A stretch of 64,000 nucleotides of DNA from positions 97,898 through 161,897 of the forward strand of contig JAJYBI010000006.1 of assembly GCA_021779095.1 (NCBI GenBank), written 5' to 3'. The position numbers and the translations under genes were made by a program. Shown here piece by piece: positions 1 to 11,155 of the stretch. Position 1 is the stretch's first letter. Every line of letters begins with the position of its first letter. This DNA is from Deltaproteobacteria bacterium (GTDB taxonomy: Bacteria; Desulfobacterota; Desulfuromonadia; Geobacterales; JAJYBI01). The notes under the pieces were generated by a model. It was not told the origin of the DNA. It searched no databases and saw only the letters and a program-made list of their open reading frames with translations.

Positions 1-706
1 GGCCGGTCCGTCCCATCCCCACCTGCACCTCGTCCAGAATCATGATCAGGTTGTGCTCGTCGCAGATGCGGCGCACCTTCCCCAGGTAGTCCTGTGACGG
101 CACGTTCACGCCACCCTCGCCCTGGACCGGCTCCAGCATCACCGCACAGGTGTCGGGGGTGACGGCGGCCGCCAGGGCGTCGGCGTCGTTGAACGGCACG
201 TGCTTGAAGCCGTGCAGGAGCGGGTCGAAGAACCGCTGCACCTTCTCCTGCCCCGTGGCGGAGACGGTGGCCATGGTCCGGCCGTGGAACGACTCGGCGG
301 CGGTGATGATCTCGTAACGCTGCGGGCCGTAGGTATCCCGGCTGTACTTGCGGGCGAGCTTGATGGCCGCCTCGTTCGCCTCGGCGCCCGAGTTGCAGAA
401 AAACGCCTTGTCGGCGAAGGAGTTGGTGCAGAGGAGTTCCGCCAGCTCGATCTGCTGGGGGATCTGGTAGTAGTTGGAGCAGTGGATCAGGGTCGCCGCC
501 TGCTCGCGGATCGCCGCCACCACCTTCGGGTGGCAGTGTCCCAGGTTGTTCACCGCCACGCCGGCCAGGAAGTCCAGGTACTCCTTCCCGTCCGCGTCCC
601 AGAGACGGCACCCCTCCCCCCGCACCGGCACGATGGGGTACCGGCCGTAGGTCTTCATGATGTACTTGTCGGATTTTTCTATCCACTGCTGAGAATTCAT
701 ATTCAT
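1..706 (-). CDS. argD: Acetylornithine aminotransferase, 3' end outside window
   Basis: PLP-dependent class III aminotransferase of arginine synthesis (N-acetylglutamate semialdehyde to N-acetylornithine), cytoplasmic. About 235 N-terminal residues are present. They include the PLP-phosphate-binding NSGAEANEAA stretch, SFHGRTMATV, LEPVQGEGG and LDEVQVGMGRTG, which is the last thing before the edge; the catalytic lysine would lie beyond it. The start is the ATG at 706 with GGAG five bases upstream; a second in-frame ATG lies two codons later. It follows argB in the same direction, 150 bp away, with a palindromic repeat in the gap, as in an arg gene cluster. Ornithine or succinylornithine aminotransferase activity is possible from family similarity, but the argB neighbour favours ArgD. 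Confidence 0.95.
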   Translation of the reverse strand, partial: MNMNSQQWIEKSDKYIMKTYGRYPIVPVRGEGCRLWDADGKEYLDFLAGVAVNNLGHCHPKVVAAIREQAATLIHCSNYYQIPQQIELAELLCTNSFADKAFFCNSGAEANEAAIKLARKYSRDTYGPQRYEIITAAESFHGRTMATVSATGQEKVQRFFDPLLHGFKHVPFNDADALAAAVTPDTCAVMLEPVQGEGGVNVPSQDYLGKVRRICDEHNLIMILDEVQVGMGRTG

Positions 707-733
707 GGCAACTCCAGAACGCGACCTAAGCAT

Positions 734-817
734 CCCTCACCCGGCCTCTGGCCACCCTCCCCCAGAGGGAGAGGGTAACTGATTCCCCTCCCCCCCTGGG
801 GGAGGGATAGGGTGAGG
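734..817. repeat. Palindromic repeat, class A (84 bp)
   Basis: GC-rich element with an outer stem (CCTCACCC near 735, GGGTGAGG at 810-817) enclosing two inner hairpins. It lies between argB and argD. The first 43 bases match the element inside uvrA (33138-33221) at 40 positions by hand alignment, and both copies end in the same 15 bases. A third relative lies at 20178-20256 in the opposite orientation. It may act on the transcript between the two arg genes; that is inference. Confidence 0.8.
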
Positions 818-856
818 ACCAGCCAACGCCGGGATTGGGAAAAATTCGCGTTCCCC

Positions 857-1735
857 CTATTTCGTGATCTCCGTGCCGATGCCGACATCCGTGAATATTT
901 CCAGCAATACCGCGTGCTCAACCCGGCCGTCGATGATGTGGGCCTTCTTCACCCCGTCCCTGAGCGCATCGGCGCAGCAGACCACCTTGGGGATCATGCC
1001 GCCGGTAATGCACTCCTCGTCGATGAGGCGGTGCATCTCCGCCACGCTGATGGCGGGGATCAGCTTCTTCCCGCCGTCCAGCACCCCCGGGGTGTCGGTC
1101 AAAAGGATCAGCTTCTCCGCATTGAGCGCCGCCGCCACCCGACCGGCCACCAGGTCGGCGTTGATGTTGTAGGTCTCCCCCTCGGGGCCGACCCCCACGG
1201 GGGCGATGACCGGGATGTATTTCCCCTGCTCCAGGACGGAGATGAGGTCCGTGTTCACCTTCACCACGTCCCCCACGTAGCCGATGTCGACCTGTTCGAC
1301 GGAGCCGTCCTCGTTGGTGAACTCCTGCAGGAGCTTCTTGGAGAGCAGCAGCGTCCCGTCCTTGCCGGAGAGCCCCACGGCACGGCCCCCCTGCTGGTTC
1401 AGGTACCCCACGACCTCCTTGTTCACCTGCCCCACCAGCACCATCTCCACCACGGACATGGTCTCGGCGTCGGTCACCCGCATACCGCGGACGAACTCGG
1501 AGACGATGCCGTACCGCTTGAGGGTCCCGTTGATCTGGGGACCGCCGCCGTGGACGATGACCGCGTTGATCCCCAGGGAACGGAGCATGATGACGTCCAG
1601 GGCGAAGGAGGCCTTGAGCCGCTCGTCGGACATGGCGTGCCCGCCGTACTTGATGACGAAGGTCTTCCCGGCGAAGCGCCGGATGTACGGCAGCGCCTCC
1701 ATGAGGGTGTTGGCCTTCTCGATGAGTTTCTGCAT
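857..1735 (-). CDS. argB: Acetylglutamate kinase
   Basis: Phosphorylates N-acetylglutamate with ATP, the second step of arginine synthesis. The 292 residues fit the family. The amino-acid-kinase fold shows in KYGGHAM (catalytic Lys29), [10 protein letters not shown] (about 59-68), the [12 protein letters not shown] segment and the late LTDTPGVL and GGMIPKV motifs. The N-terminal helix before the kinase core is of the kind seen in arginine-inhibited hexameric enzymes, so feedback inhibition by arginine is plausible but not shown. The ATG at 1735 gives the expected N-terminus. argD follows on the same strand. Confidence 0.97.
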   Translation of the reverse strand: MQKLIEKANTLMEALPYIRRFAGKTFVIKYGGHAMSDERLKASFALDVIMLRSLGINAVIVHGGGPQINGTLKRYGIVSEFVRGMRVTDAETMSVVEMVLVGQVNKEVVGYLNQQGGRAVGLSGKDGTLLLSKKLLQEFTNEDGSVEQVDIGYVGDVVKVNTDLISVLEQGKYIPVIAPVGVGPEGETYNINADLVAGRVAAALNAEKLILLTDTPGVLDGGKKLIPAISVAEMHRLIDEECITGGMIPKVVCCADALRDGVKKAHIIDGRVEHAVLLEIFTDVGIGTEITK

Positions 1736-1906
1736 GGCAATCTCCGGAACTGTCGGCGTCTCCCGGCTCGGGAAATGGCTACTATAGCAGAAAAGCCGAT
1801 AATATCAACAGCAAACAAGGGGTTACGCGGATCGGAGAGAGGGGGAAACGGGGGGACCGGGAGGACGGTTCATGGTCATTCCACCGCGGCAGCCGATGAC
1901 CTGCAG

Positions 1907-1934
1907 TTTTCGTGTTTTCCGTGTATTTCGTGGA
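1907..1934. repeat. Short 9-nt-periodic tandem repeat
   Basis: Three degenerate copies of a 9-base unit (TTTTCGTGT, TTTCCGTGT, ATTTCGTGG) stand between argB and the end of the sensor-kinase gene. It is AT-richer than its surroundings and has no coding potential of note. It differs from the 7-nt arrays elsewhere in the window but has the same look: a short degenerate tandem run next to a gene end. Confidence 0.55.
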
Positions 1935-1958
1935 CAGATGAAGGTGCGATACGCGTGC

Positions 1959-3089
1959 TCAGAGATGGGCGGGCAGACAGATGGTGACGCGGGTCCCCTC
2001 CCCCTGCCGGCTCTCCACGACGATGGAGCCGCTGTGCATCCGGACGAACTCACGGGCGTAGTAGAGGCCGAGGCCGAACCCGCGGACCTGGCCCGAACGG
2101 AACGGGTCCACCTGGAAGAACTTGTCGAAAACTCTGGGGAGGTCGTCGATGCCGATGCCGACCCCCTGGTCGGCCACGACGATCTTCACGACCCCGCTGT
2201 CGTCCATGGCCAGCGATATGGAGACCGTCCCCCGGGCACGGGAGAACTTGTAGGCGTTGTCCAGCACCTGCTTCAGGGCGAAGGTAAGCTTCTCCCGATC
2301 GAGGAGAAGCGGCGGCAGCTCCGCCAGGTCGAACCGCGTCTCCACACCGGGGTGGGCCATCGCTTCCTTGGAGGCGGAGAGGATATCAACCAGGATGCCG
2401 TTCAGGCTGCACGGCTCCAGCTTGAGCCCACCTTCGTCCATCACCTTGCTGAAGGTGAGAAGGTCCTCCACGAGATACCCGAGATAACAGGCCTCCTCGT
2501 AGGTAAGACGCAGGTTCTCCCGGCTGTCGGGATCGTTCGGATCGTACACGCCGCTGTTCAGGTTCTGCAGGAACAGGGAGATGGCGGTGATGGGGGTGCG
2601 GAACTTGTGGGAAACGAGGGAGAGGAAGTTGCTCTTCAGTCGGTCGGCGCTTTTGAGGGAAGCGATCTCCTCCTTCAGCGCCTTCTTCACCAGCGCCTTG
2701 TCCACCGCCGTCTTGAGCTGGAGGAGATTGAGCGGCTTGGTGATGAAGTCGTCCGCATCCGCCTTCAGGGCGTTGAGGATGACGTCCTTCTCGGCGAAGC
2801 CGGTCATGACGATGACCACCAGGGTCGGCTCCGCCTCCTTAAGCCTTTTCAGGAGCTCGATTCCCCCCATCTTCGGCATCATGACGTCGGTGAGGACCAC
2901 GTCGACCCCACCCTGCGCGAAGATCCGGAGCGCCTCCTCGCCGTTTGCCGCCTCCACGACTCGATACCCCTTCAGGGCACGGGCGCACAGGTCACGGATG
3001 ATCGACTCGTCGTCGACGATCAGGATGGACTTGGCATGCTGCTGCACCAGTTCGGGCACCGGTTCGTGTCTGAAGGTCAGATCGGCCAT
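1959..3089 (-). CDS. Response regulator-histidine kinase hybrid
   Basis: A soluble two-component protein of 376 residues with the receiver in front. The receiver (about 20-135) has acid-pocket Asp26/27, phospho-acceptor Asp68 in LTDVMMPKMGG and Lys118. A HisKA helix follows with His161 in the H-box SHKFRTP. The HATPase domain has the N-box around Asn278, DQGVGIG near 308 and GFGLGL near 337. There is no membrane segment or PAS domain, so the signal must arrive through the receiver or a partner. The kinase H-box reads HKFRTP instead of the usual HELRTP. ATG at 3089 has GGAGA nine bases upstream. It lies 53 bp after alaS; the target is unknown. Confidence 0.9.
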   Translation of the reverse strand: MADLTFRHEPVPELVQQHAKSILIVDDESIIRDLCARALKGYRVVEAANGEEALRIFAQGGVDVVLTDVMMPKMGGIELLKRLKEAEPTLVVIVMTGFAEKDVILNALKADADDFITKPLNLLQLKTAVDKALVKKALKEEIASLKSADRLKSNFLSLVSHKFRTPITAISLFLQNLNSGVYDPNDPDSRENLRLTYEEACYLGYLVEDLLTFSKVMDEGGLKLEPCSLNGILVDILSASKEAMAHPGVETRFDLAELPPLLLDREKLTFALKQVLDNAYKFSRARGTVSISLAMDDSGVVKIVVADQGVGIGIDDLPRVFDKFFQVDPFRSGQVRGFGLGLYYAREFVRMHSGSIVVESRQGEGTRVTICLPAHL

Positions 3090-3142
3090 GACGTGTCATC
3101 TCCGGGAACGATCGACGCAGGTACCGGCCGCTCCCCGTAGAG

Positions 3143-5782
<2,640 letters not shown>

Positions 5783-5817
5783 GAAGTCCTCAATTAAGGT
5801 GAAGTCTATGCTGCAAA

Positions 5818-5885
5818 CCCCTCTACATCTCCCCTTGTCAGGGGAGACTTCACGGCATCCCCCCTGACAAGGGGAGATCGAGGGG
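5818..5885. repeat. Palindromic repeat, class B, with perfect 18-bp arms
   Basis: Fills the spacer between recX and alaS. Arms 5827-5844 and 5861-5878 are perfect inverted repeats of 18 bases, and each arm itself contains a small CCCC/GGGG hairpin. An outer CCCCTC/GAGGGG pair sits at 5818-5823 and 5880-5885. No T-run follows on the minus strand, so it is not a standard terminator. It belongs with the GGGGAG-type elements at 11888, 12874, 33861 and 36505. Confidence 0.75.
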
Positions 5886-5911
5886 GGTTGATGCAAGAAA
5901 TTGCCGCCCAT

Positions 5912-6382
5912 TCAATCCCGCGGCGATCGTCCGCGGAGGGCAGCGGAAATCGCCCCGCCGGAAAACCCGCGCCGGCGGAACCAGTTGAAGATACGCGCCT
6001 TCTCCCGGTCCGTGGCGGTCGCCGGGTCGAACCCGGCGTAGCGGCGGGCCATCTGCTGCCGCAGGAGCTCCGTCTCGTCGACCTCTGCGGCCAGTTCCGC
6101 CAGGATCTCCTGCACGATCCCGTCGGCGATGCCGCGGCGGCGCAGCTCCAGGGCGATGCGCGGCCCGACGCCACGGCCGGAGCGGAGCGCCGCATCCGCC
6201 CAGAGGCGGGCAAACCTACGGTCGTCCAGGTACCCCAGGCCGGCAAGCCGCTCAAGGGTTGCTGTGATGGCCGGCTCGCCGAACCCCTTGGCGGCCAGTT
6301 TTCCCGCCAGTTCGGCGCGGCCGTGGTCACGGCGGGTGAGCATCTTCAGGGCAGCGGCATAGGCCCTCCGGCCCTCGTCCAT
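5912..6382 (-). CDS. recX: Regulatory protein RecX
   Basis: RecX binds RecA filaments and limits RecA activity. The 156 residues show the typical three-helix repeats: AAALKMLTRRDHGRAELAGKLAAKG, RFARLWADAALRSGRGVGPRIALELRRRGI and a C-terminal YAGFDPATATDREKARIFNWFRRRGFS block. The open frame could begin at 6484, but the ATG at 6382 lies one base after the pilT stop and gives the family N-terminus MDEGRRAYAAALKML. This implies translational coupling. It is in the recA-pilT-recX run, so pilT is interposed between recA and its regulator. Confidence 0.9.
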   Translation of the reverse strand: MDEGRRAYAAALKMLTRRDHGRAELAGKLAAKGFGEPAITATLERLAGLGYLDDRRFARLWADAALRSGRGVGPRIALELRRRGIADGIVQEILAELAAEVDETELLRQQMARRYAGFDPATATDREKARIFNWFRRRGFSGGAISAALRGRSPRD

Positions 6383-6383
6383 C

Positions 6384-7544
6384 TCAGTACTTTTCCACCT
6401 GGAGTTCCGGTTCCCCGCCGTTGCCGCCGCCTTCTTCCTCACCGGAGAACTGGTCCCAGGTGGCGTTGGAGGTGGAGGAAACACCCGACACCTTGAGGGC
6501 GAAGTCGTCCGGGTTGGTGGACTGGCGCATCGCCTCCTCGTAGGTGACCAGCTTCTTGGAGAACAGCTGCATGAGCGACTGGTCGAAGGTCTGCATCCCG
6601 TAGGTGGTGAACCCCTGGGCGATCGCCTCGGGGATCTGTTTCGTCTTGTCCTTGTCGTCGATGCACTCGCGGATGCGGGAGGTGCCGATCATCACCTCCA
6701 CGGCGGGAACGCGCCCCATGCCGTCGGCGCGGGGGACGAGCCGCTGTGAGATGACCCCCTTGATGACCGACGAGAGCTGCATCCGGACCTGCCGCTGGTG
6801 GTAGGGGGGGAAGACGGAGATGATCCGGTTGATGGTCTCGGAGGCGTCCAGGGTGTGCAGGGTGGAGAAGACGAGGTGGCCCGTCTCCGCCGCGGTGAGC
6901 GCCGTTTCGATGGTCTCCAGGTCGCGCATCTCACCCACGAGGATGACGTCCGGGTCCTGGCGGAGCGCCCCTTTCAGCGCCTGGCCGAAGGTGGTGGTAT
7001 CGAACCCCACCTCCCGCTGGCTGACGATGCTCTTCTTGTCCTTGTGCAGGTACTCCACCGGGTCTTCCACGGTGATGATGTTGCAGGTGCGGTGGTCGTT
7101 GATGTAGTCGACCATGGCGGCCAGGGTGGTGGACTTGCCGGAGCCGGTGGTGCCGGTGACGAGCACCATGCCGCGCTCTTCCATGGCGAGCTTCTTCAGC
7201 ACCGCCGGCAGGTTGAGGGTCTCCAGGGACGGAATGCCGTAGGGGATGGCGCGGAAGACCATGGCGACGGAACCGCGCTGGTGGAAGACGCTGACCCGGA
7301 ACCGGCCGAGACCGGGGACGCCGTAGGCCAGGTCCACCTCGTACACCTCCTCGAACACCTTCCGCTGCTTGCTGTTCATGATGGCGTCGGCCATGGAGGC
7401 CACCGTATCGGGGGCGATGCGGGGGGCGCCGGGCACCGGCCGCAGCTTGCCGTCGATCCGCACCACCGGCGGCAGACCCGCCTTGATATGGATATCGGAG
7501 CCGCGCGCCTTGACCGCGGCCGTGAGGATCTCGTTCAGTTCCAT
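6384..7544 (-). CDS. pilT: PilT-family type IV pilus retraction ATPase
   Basis: Hexameric secretion ATPase that powers pilus depolymerisation at the inner-membrane base; 386 residues. Visible motifs are Walker A GTTGSGKST (131-139), the acidic VEDPVEYLH box (159-167), Walker B ILVGEMRD (201-208) and the His box GHLVFSTLH (222-230). The canonical PilT C-terminal AIRNLIRE motif is replaced by TSRIRECI, and the tail has a Gly/Glu-rich extension, so it may be a paralogue and not the main retraction motor. Its ATG lies three bases after the recA stop. No pilin or pilus-assembly gene is in the window. Confidence 0.92.
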   Translation of the reverse strand: MELNEILTAAVKARGSDIHIKAGLPPVVRIDGKLRPVPGAPRIAPDTVASMADAIMNSKQRKVFEEVYEVDLAYGVPGLGRFRVSVFHQRGSVAMVFRAIPYGIPSLETLNLPAVLKKLAMEERGMVLVTGTTGSGKSTTLAAMVDYINDHRTCNIITVEDPVEYLHKDKKSIVSQREVGFDTTTFGQALKGALRQDPDVILVGEMRDLETIETALTAAETGHLVFSTLHTLDASETINRIISVFPPYHQRQVRMQLSSVIKGVISQRLVPRADGMGRVPAVEVMIGTSRIRECIDDKDKTKQIPEAIAQGFTTYGMQTFDQSLMQLFSKKLVTYEEAMRQSTNPDDFALKVSGVSSTSNATWDQFSGEEEGGGNGGEPELQVEKY

Positions 7545-7547
7545 GGG

Positions 7548-8561
7548 CTACTCCCCCGCTGCTGCCGCCGGCCGTTTCAGGCCGGTCTGCTCCAAAAGCT
7601 TGGCTGTTATCTCCGACGCGACGTCCGTATTCTCCTTCAGGAAGACCCGGGAGTTCTCGCGCCCCTGGCCGATCCGGTCCTTGCCGTACGAGAACCAGGC
7701 ACCGCTCTTGTCCACGATCCCCTTCTCCACCGCCAGATCCAGGATGTCCCCCTCGCGGGAGATCCCCTCGCCGTAGTAGATGTCGAACTCCACCTCGCGG
7801 AAGGGGGGCGCCACCTTGTTCTTCACCACCTTCACCCGGGTGCGGGAACCGATGACGTCGTTCCCCTGCTTCAGCGAAGCGATCTTCCGGATGTCCATCC
7901 GGACCGAGGCGTAGAACTTGAGGGCGTTGCCGCCGGTGGTGGTCTCCGGGTTGCCGAACATGACGCCGATCTTCATCCGGATCTGGTTGATGAAGATGAC
8001 GCAGCAGTTGGACTTGGAGATGATGCCGGTGAGCTTTCTGAGCGCCTGGGACATGAGCCGCGCCTGGAGCCCCATGTGGGAATCCCCCATCTCCCCCTCG
8101 ATCTCCGCCTTGGGGACCAGCGCCGCCACGGAGTCGATGACCAGCACGTCGATGGCGCCGCTTCTGACGAGCATCTCGCCGATCTCCAGCGCCTGCTCCC
8201 CCGTGTCCGGCTGGGAGACGAGCAGGTCGTCGGTCTTTACCCCGAGCTTTCTCGCGTAGCCGATGTCCAGGGCGTGCTCCGCGTCCACGAACGCGGCGAT
8301 GCCGCCCAGCTTCTGGGCCTCCGCCACGATATGCAGCGCCAGGGTCGTCTTGCCCGACGATTCGGGGCCGAAGATCTCGATGACCCGGCCGCGGGGTACG
8401 CCGCCGACCCCCAGCGCCAGGTCCAGGGACAGGGAACCGGTGGGGATCGCCGCCACGTCGGGCAGCGGCTCGTCGCTCCCCAGCCGCATGATGGAACCTT
8501 TGCCGAACTGCTTCTCGATCTGGCTGAGCGCCAGATCAATCGCCTTCTCCCGATCAGACAT
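7548..8561 (-). CDS. recA: Recombinase RecA
   Basis: DNA-dependent ATPase for strand exchange and SOS co-protease activity. The 337 residues include Walker [10 protein letters not shown] (65-73), Walker [23 protein letters not shown], loop L2 [36 protein letters not shown] and a normal C-terminal domain. A sigma70-like promoter (TTGAAA, 18 bp, TATGTC) lies at 8612-8641 and overlaps the end of cinA. I could not find a convincing LexA-type operator there. cinA-recA-pilT-recX form a co-directional run. Confidence 0.98.
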   Translation of the reverse strand: MSDREKAIDLALSQIEKQFGKGSIMRLGSDEPLPDVAAIPTGSLSLDLALGVGGVPRGRVIEIFGPESSGKTTLALHIVAEAQKLGGIAAFVDAEHALDIGYARKLGVKTDDLLVSQPDTGEQALEIGEMLVRSGAIDVLVIDSVAALVPKAEIEGEMGDSHMGLQARLMSQALRKLTGIISKSNCCVIFINQIRMKIGVMFGNPETTTGGNALKFYASVRMDIRKIASLKQGNDVIGSRTRVKVVKNKVAPPFREVEFDIYYGEGISREGDILDLAVEKGIVDKSGAWFSYGKDRIGQGRENSRVFLKENTDVASEITAKLLEQTGLKRPAAAAGE

Positions 8562-8611
8562 TCCCGTTCCTCCCTATCCCGCTATTGCGGGTCGATGGTC
8601 AAAGTCAGACA

Positions 8612-8641
8612 GACATACCACATTCAATTCCGCGTTTTCAA
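8612..8641 (-). promoter_or_regulatory. Probable sigma70 promoter of recA
   Basis: On the minus strand the -35 TTGAAA (8641-8636) and -10 TATGTC (8617-8612) are 18 bp apart, some 50 bp ahead of the recA ATG. The -35 overlaps the last codons of cinA. No clear LexA box was recognised. Confidence 0.5.
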
Positions 8642-9912
8642 GTAGGTTGAGCCGTTCCAGCCGCCGGCGAGGGGGGGAGCTGCGACATTAAATGTCGCCT
8701 GATCCAGTCCATGGCGGTGAAGGAGGTGAGGGTCCGGACCTCGTCACGTCCGCCGGAGAACCGGTACCCCTTGGCGTGGCAGCCGGAACGGGTGGCCAGG
8801 GCGATGAACACCGTCCCCACCGGCTTCTCCGGCGTGCCGCCGTCCGGCCCGGCAATCCCCGTCACCGCCAGGGCGATGTCGCTGCCGGCGGCCTGCCGCG
8901 CCCCCTTCGCCATGGCCCGCGCCGTCTCGGAGCTCACGGCGCCGTGGGCCGCGATCTGTTCCGGCGGGACCCCCAGGAGCCGGTGTTTGGCCTCGTTTGA
9001 ATAGGTAACCGCCCCCTCCCGGAACCAGGCGGAACTCCCCGCCTGGGAGGTGATCCGGGCGGCGATCATCCCGCCGGTGCAGGACTCGGCAAGGGCGAGG
9101 GTCTGCCCCGTCTCCCGGAACAGCCCGGCGACGACCGAGTCGATGGTGTCGTCCCCCTCGCCGTAGACGTGCCCCCTGAGCCGCTCCCGCGCCACGGCCT
9201 CCGCCTGCGCCAGCACCCAGTCGAGGTGCTCCCCGTCGTCCCCCTCGGCGCGCAGCTTCACCATGATCTCGGGGAACGAGACGCAGAACGCGAGGCTCAC
9301 CTCCGGCGTCGCCATCCCCTTCAGGAGGTCGTCCAGCTCCGCCTCCGCCAGGCCGAAGGTCTTCAGCACGCGGGTCCCGACGGCGCGGCGGTGACGACTC
9401 CGCTCGAGCAGGAACGGCATGACCGACTCGTCCAGCATCCGCCGCATCTCCGACGGCACCCCCGGCAGGAAGAAGAGGAACCGGCCGTTGTGGATCACCA
9501 TGAAACCGCAGGCGGTGCCGGTCGGGTTGGGTATGACGGTGCACTTGGTGGGAAGGAGCGCCTGCTTCTCGTTCAGGACGAGGAGCGGGCCGTTCTCCAC
9601 CCCCGTGAACCGCTTCAGGTGCGCCAGCGCCTCCTCGTTCAGCATGAGGCGCCGGCCGGTAAGCTTCGCCACGGACCGGGCGGTAAGGTCGTCCACCGTG
9701 GGGCCGAGCCCCCCCGTGGCGATCACCGCATCCGCCTTGTCCGCAAGGAGTTCCAGCGCCTCTTCGATGTCCAGCTCGCTGTCCCCAACGGTGAGGTGAC
9801 GCTGCAGCCTGAGGCCGTCCCGGTACAGCCGTCCCGCGATATGGGCCGCGTTGGTGTCCACGATCTCGCCGAGGGTCAGTTCGTCGCCGATGGACAGGGT
9901 CGCGATCTTCAC
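8638..9912 (-). CDS. cinA: CinA: competence/damage-inducible protein, NMN deamidase type
   Basis: Two-domain protein of 424 residues. The N-terminal molybdopterin-binding (MoCF/COG1058) domain covers about 1-170, with IGDELTLGEIVDTN and TGGLGPTVDDLT; this domain has ADP-ribose pyrophosphatase activity in relatives. The C-terminal PncC-type nicotinamide-nucleotide amidase domain has ALAESCTGGMIAARIT and VTGIAGPDGGTPEKPVGTV. It probably recycles NMN to nicotinate mononucleotide. The start overlaps the larC stop by four bases (ATGA), so the two are translationally coupled. cinA upstream of recA is a common arrangement. Confidence 0.95.
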   Translation of the reverse strand: MKIATLSIGDELTLGEIVDTNAAHIAGRLYRDGLRLQRHLTVGDSELDIEEALELLADKADAVIATGGLGPTVDDLTARSVAKLTGRRLMLNEEALAHLKRFTGVENGPLLVLNEKQALLPTKCTVIPNPTGTACGFMVIHNGRFLFFLPGVPSEMRRMLDESVMPFLLERSRHRRAVGTRVLKTFGLAEAELDDLLKGMATPEVSLAFCVSFPEIMVKLRAEGDDGEHLDWVLAQAEAVARERLRGHVYGEGDDTIDSVVAGLFRETGQTLALAESCTGGMIAARITSQAGSSAWFREGAVTYSNEAKHRLLGVPPEQIAAHGAVSSETARAMAKGARQAAGSDIALAVTGIAGPDGGTPEKPVGTVFIALATRSGCHAKGYRFSGGRDEVRTLTSFTAMDWIRRHLMSQLPPSPAAGTAQPT

Positions 9913-11087
9913 CGTTTCACCTCCGTCTCCAGCTCCCGTCCGATGATCCGGACGACCTCGTGCAGCGACAGCTGCCGCTCCATGGCGATGCGGCGGCAGT
10001 CGTCGAACTCGAGACTGCTGCGCTCACTCCCTTCCATCCGCACCGTCTTCACCCGCACCGGCCCCAGCGAGCTTGCAAGCTCATGCTGCTCCCGTTCCAG
10101 GGTCATCCGCCGCACCGGATACGAGCGGACGCCGATGGCGGTGGACTCCGTCAGGATCAACCGGCAGAGCCGGTCCCGGTCAGCAGGCAGACAGATGACC
10201 GAGACGAGCGTGCCGGGACGGTTCTTCTTCATATACAGGGAGGCGAAGGCGACGTCCAGCGCCCCCGCCGCGAAGAGCCGCTCCATGAGGAATCCCAGCG
10301 CCTCGGGGGTCATGTCGTCGATGTTCGTCTCGATGACGGTGGCGTCATCCCCGGCTGCCTCCTCGTCCCGTTCACCCAGCATGAGGCGCAGGACGTTGGC
10401 GACGTCGCCGAACTCCTTCGTCCCCGCGCCGTACCCCATGGCGGCAAGCCGCATCGGCGGCAACGGTCCGAACGCGGTGCAGAGCGCCGCCACAATCGCC
10501 GCGCCGGTGGGGGTCACCCGTTCGCCGGGAACCGCCTCACCCTGCACCGGCACCCCCTTGAGGAGCTCCGCGGTGGCGGGGGCCGGCAGAGGCATCCGGC
10601 CGTGCTGCGTCTCCACCCAGCCGCTCCCCAGCGGCAGGGGAGATGCGTGGAACGCGTCGACCCCGAGAAAATCCACGCAGACCGCCGCCCCCACGATATC
10701 CATGATGGAGTCCACCGCCCCCACCTCGTGGAAATGGACGCTGCCGATCTCCACCCCGTGCACCTTTGCCTCCGCCTCGGCGAGCCGGAAGAAGATGCGC
10801 CGGGCGAAATCCTTCGCCCGGGGGGTGATGCCACTCTCCTCGATCATCCCGGCGATGGTCGTGTAGCGGCGGTGGGGCTGGTGCTCCTCCTGGTGGACCG
10901 TGAAAAGGGTCGCGGCGAGCCCCTTGCGCGTCACCCGCTCCAGTCCGAGCCGGTAGGAAAGGCGGGACAACGGCAGCTTGGCCAGTTCCGCCTGCAGGTA
11001 GTCGAACGGCACCCCCAGATCCAGGAGCGCCCCCACGGTCATGTCACCGGCGATCCCGGCGAAGCAGTCGAAGTACAGCAGTTTCAT
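9909..11087 (-). CDS. larC: LarC: nickel insertion protein for the NPN cofactor
   Basis: LarC (DUF111) is the CTP-dependent cyclometallase that inserts Ni into the pincer nucleotide cofactor of lactate racemase (LarA). It has 392 residues, beginning MKLLYFDCFAGIAGDMTVGALLDLG and containing VHFHEVGAVDSIMDIVGAA, ERVTPTGAAIVAAL and ETNIDDMTPE. In Lactobacillus plantarum the gene is split by a programmed frameshift; here it is a single frame. larB is upstream on the same strand but separated by vapBC. No larA or larE is present, so the client enzyme is unknown; many larBC genes lack an adjacent racemase. Confidence 0.93.
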   Translation of the reverse strand: MKLLYFDCFAGIAGDMTVGALLDLGVPFDYLQAELAKLPLSRLSYRLGLERVTRKGLAATLFTVHQEEHQPHRRYTTIAGMIEESGITPRAKDFARRIFFRLAEAEAKVHGVEIGSVHFHEVGAVDSIMDIVGAAVCVDFLGVDAFHASPLPLGSGWVETQHGRMPLPAPATAELLKGVPVQGEAVPGERVTPTGAAIVAALCTAFGPLPPMRLAAMGYGAGTKEFGDVANVLRLMLGERDEEAAGDDATVIETNIDDMTPEALGFLMERLFAAGALDVAFASLYMKKNRPGTLVSVICLPADRDRLCRLILTESTAIGVRSYPVRRMTLEREQHELASSLGPVRVKTVRMEGSERSSLEFDDCRRIAMERQLSLHEVVRIIGRELETEVKR

Positions 11088-11100
11088 AGGATCTCACTTC

Positions 11101-11149
11101 TGCCACGGAGGCATAGAGACACAGAGACACAGTGTCTCTGTGGCAGGTT
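11101..11149. repeat. Short tandem/inverted repeat containing left 15-bp direct repeat around vapBC
   Basis: Between larC and vapC. It holds an 8-nt tandem run (AGAGACAC units) and a 10-bp hairpin, CACAGAGACA (11120-11129) with TGTCTCTGTG (11133-11142). Its right end, TCTCTGTGGCAGGTT at 11135-11149, is repeated exactly at 11934-11948 on the far side of the toxin-antitoxin pair. Confidence 0.75.
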
Positions 11150-11155
11150 TTCCCC

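Noticed and set aside
5783..5911. N-terminal extension of AlaS to 5911
   Set aside because: It would translate the palindromic repeat; the family N-terminus and ribosome site are at 5782.
8562..8640. LexA operator upstream of recA
   Set aside because: GGT and ACC words occur, but no dyad matches the spaced LexA pattern I know for Geobacter or the E. coli or Bacillus boxes.
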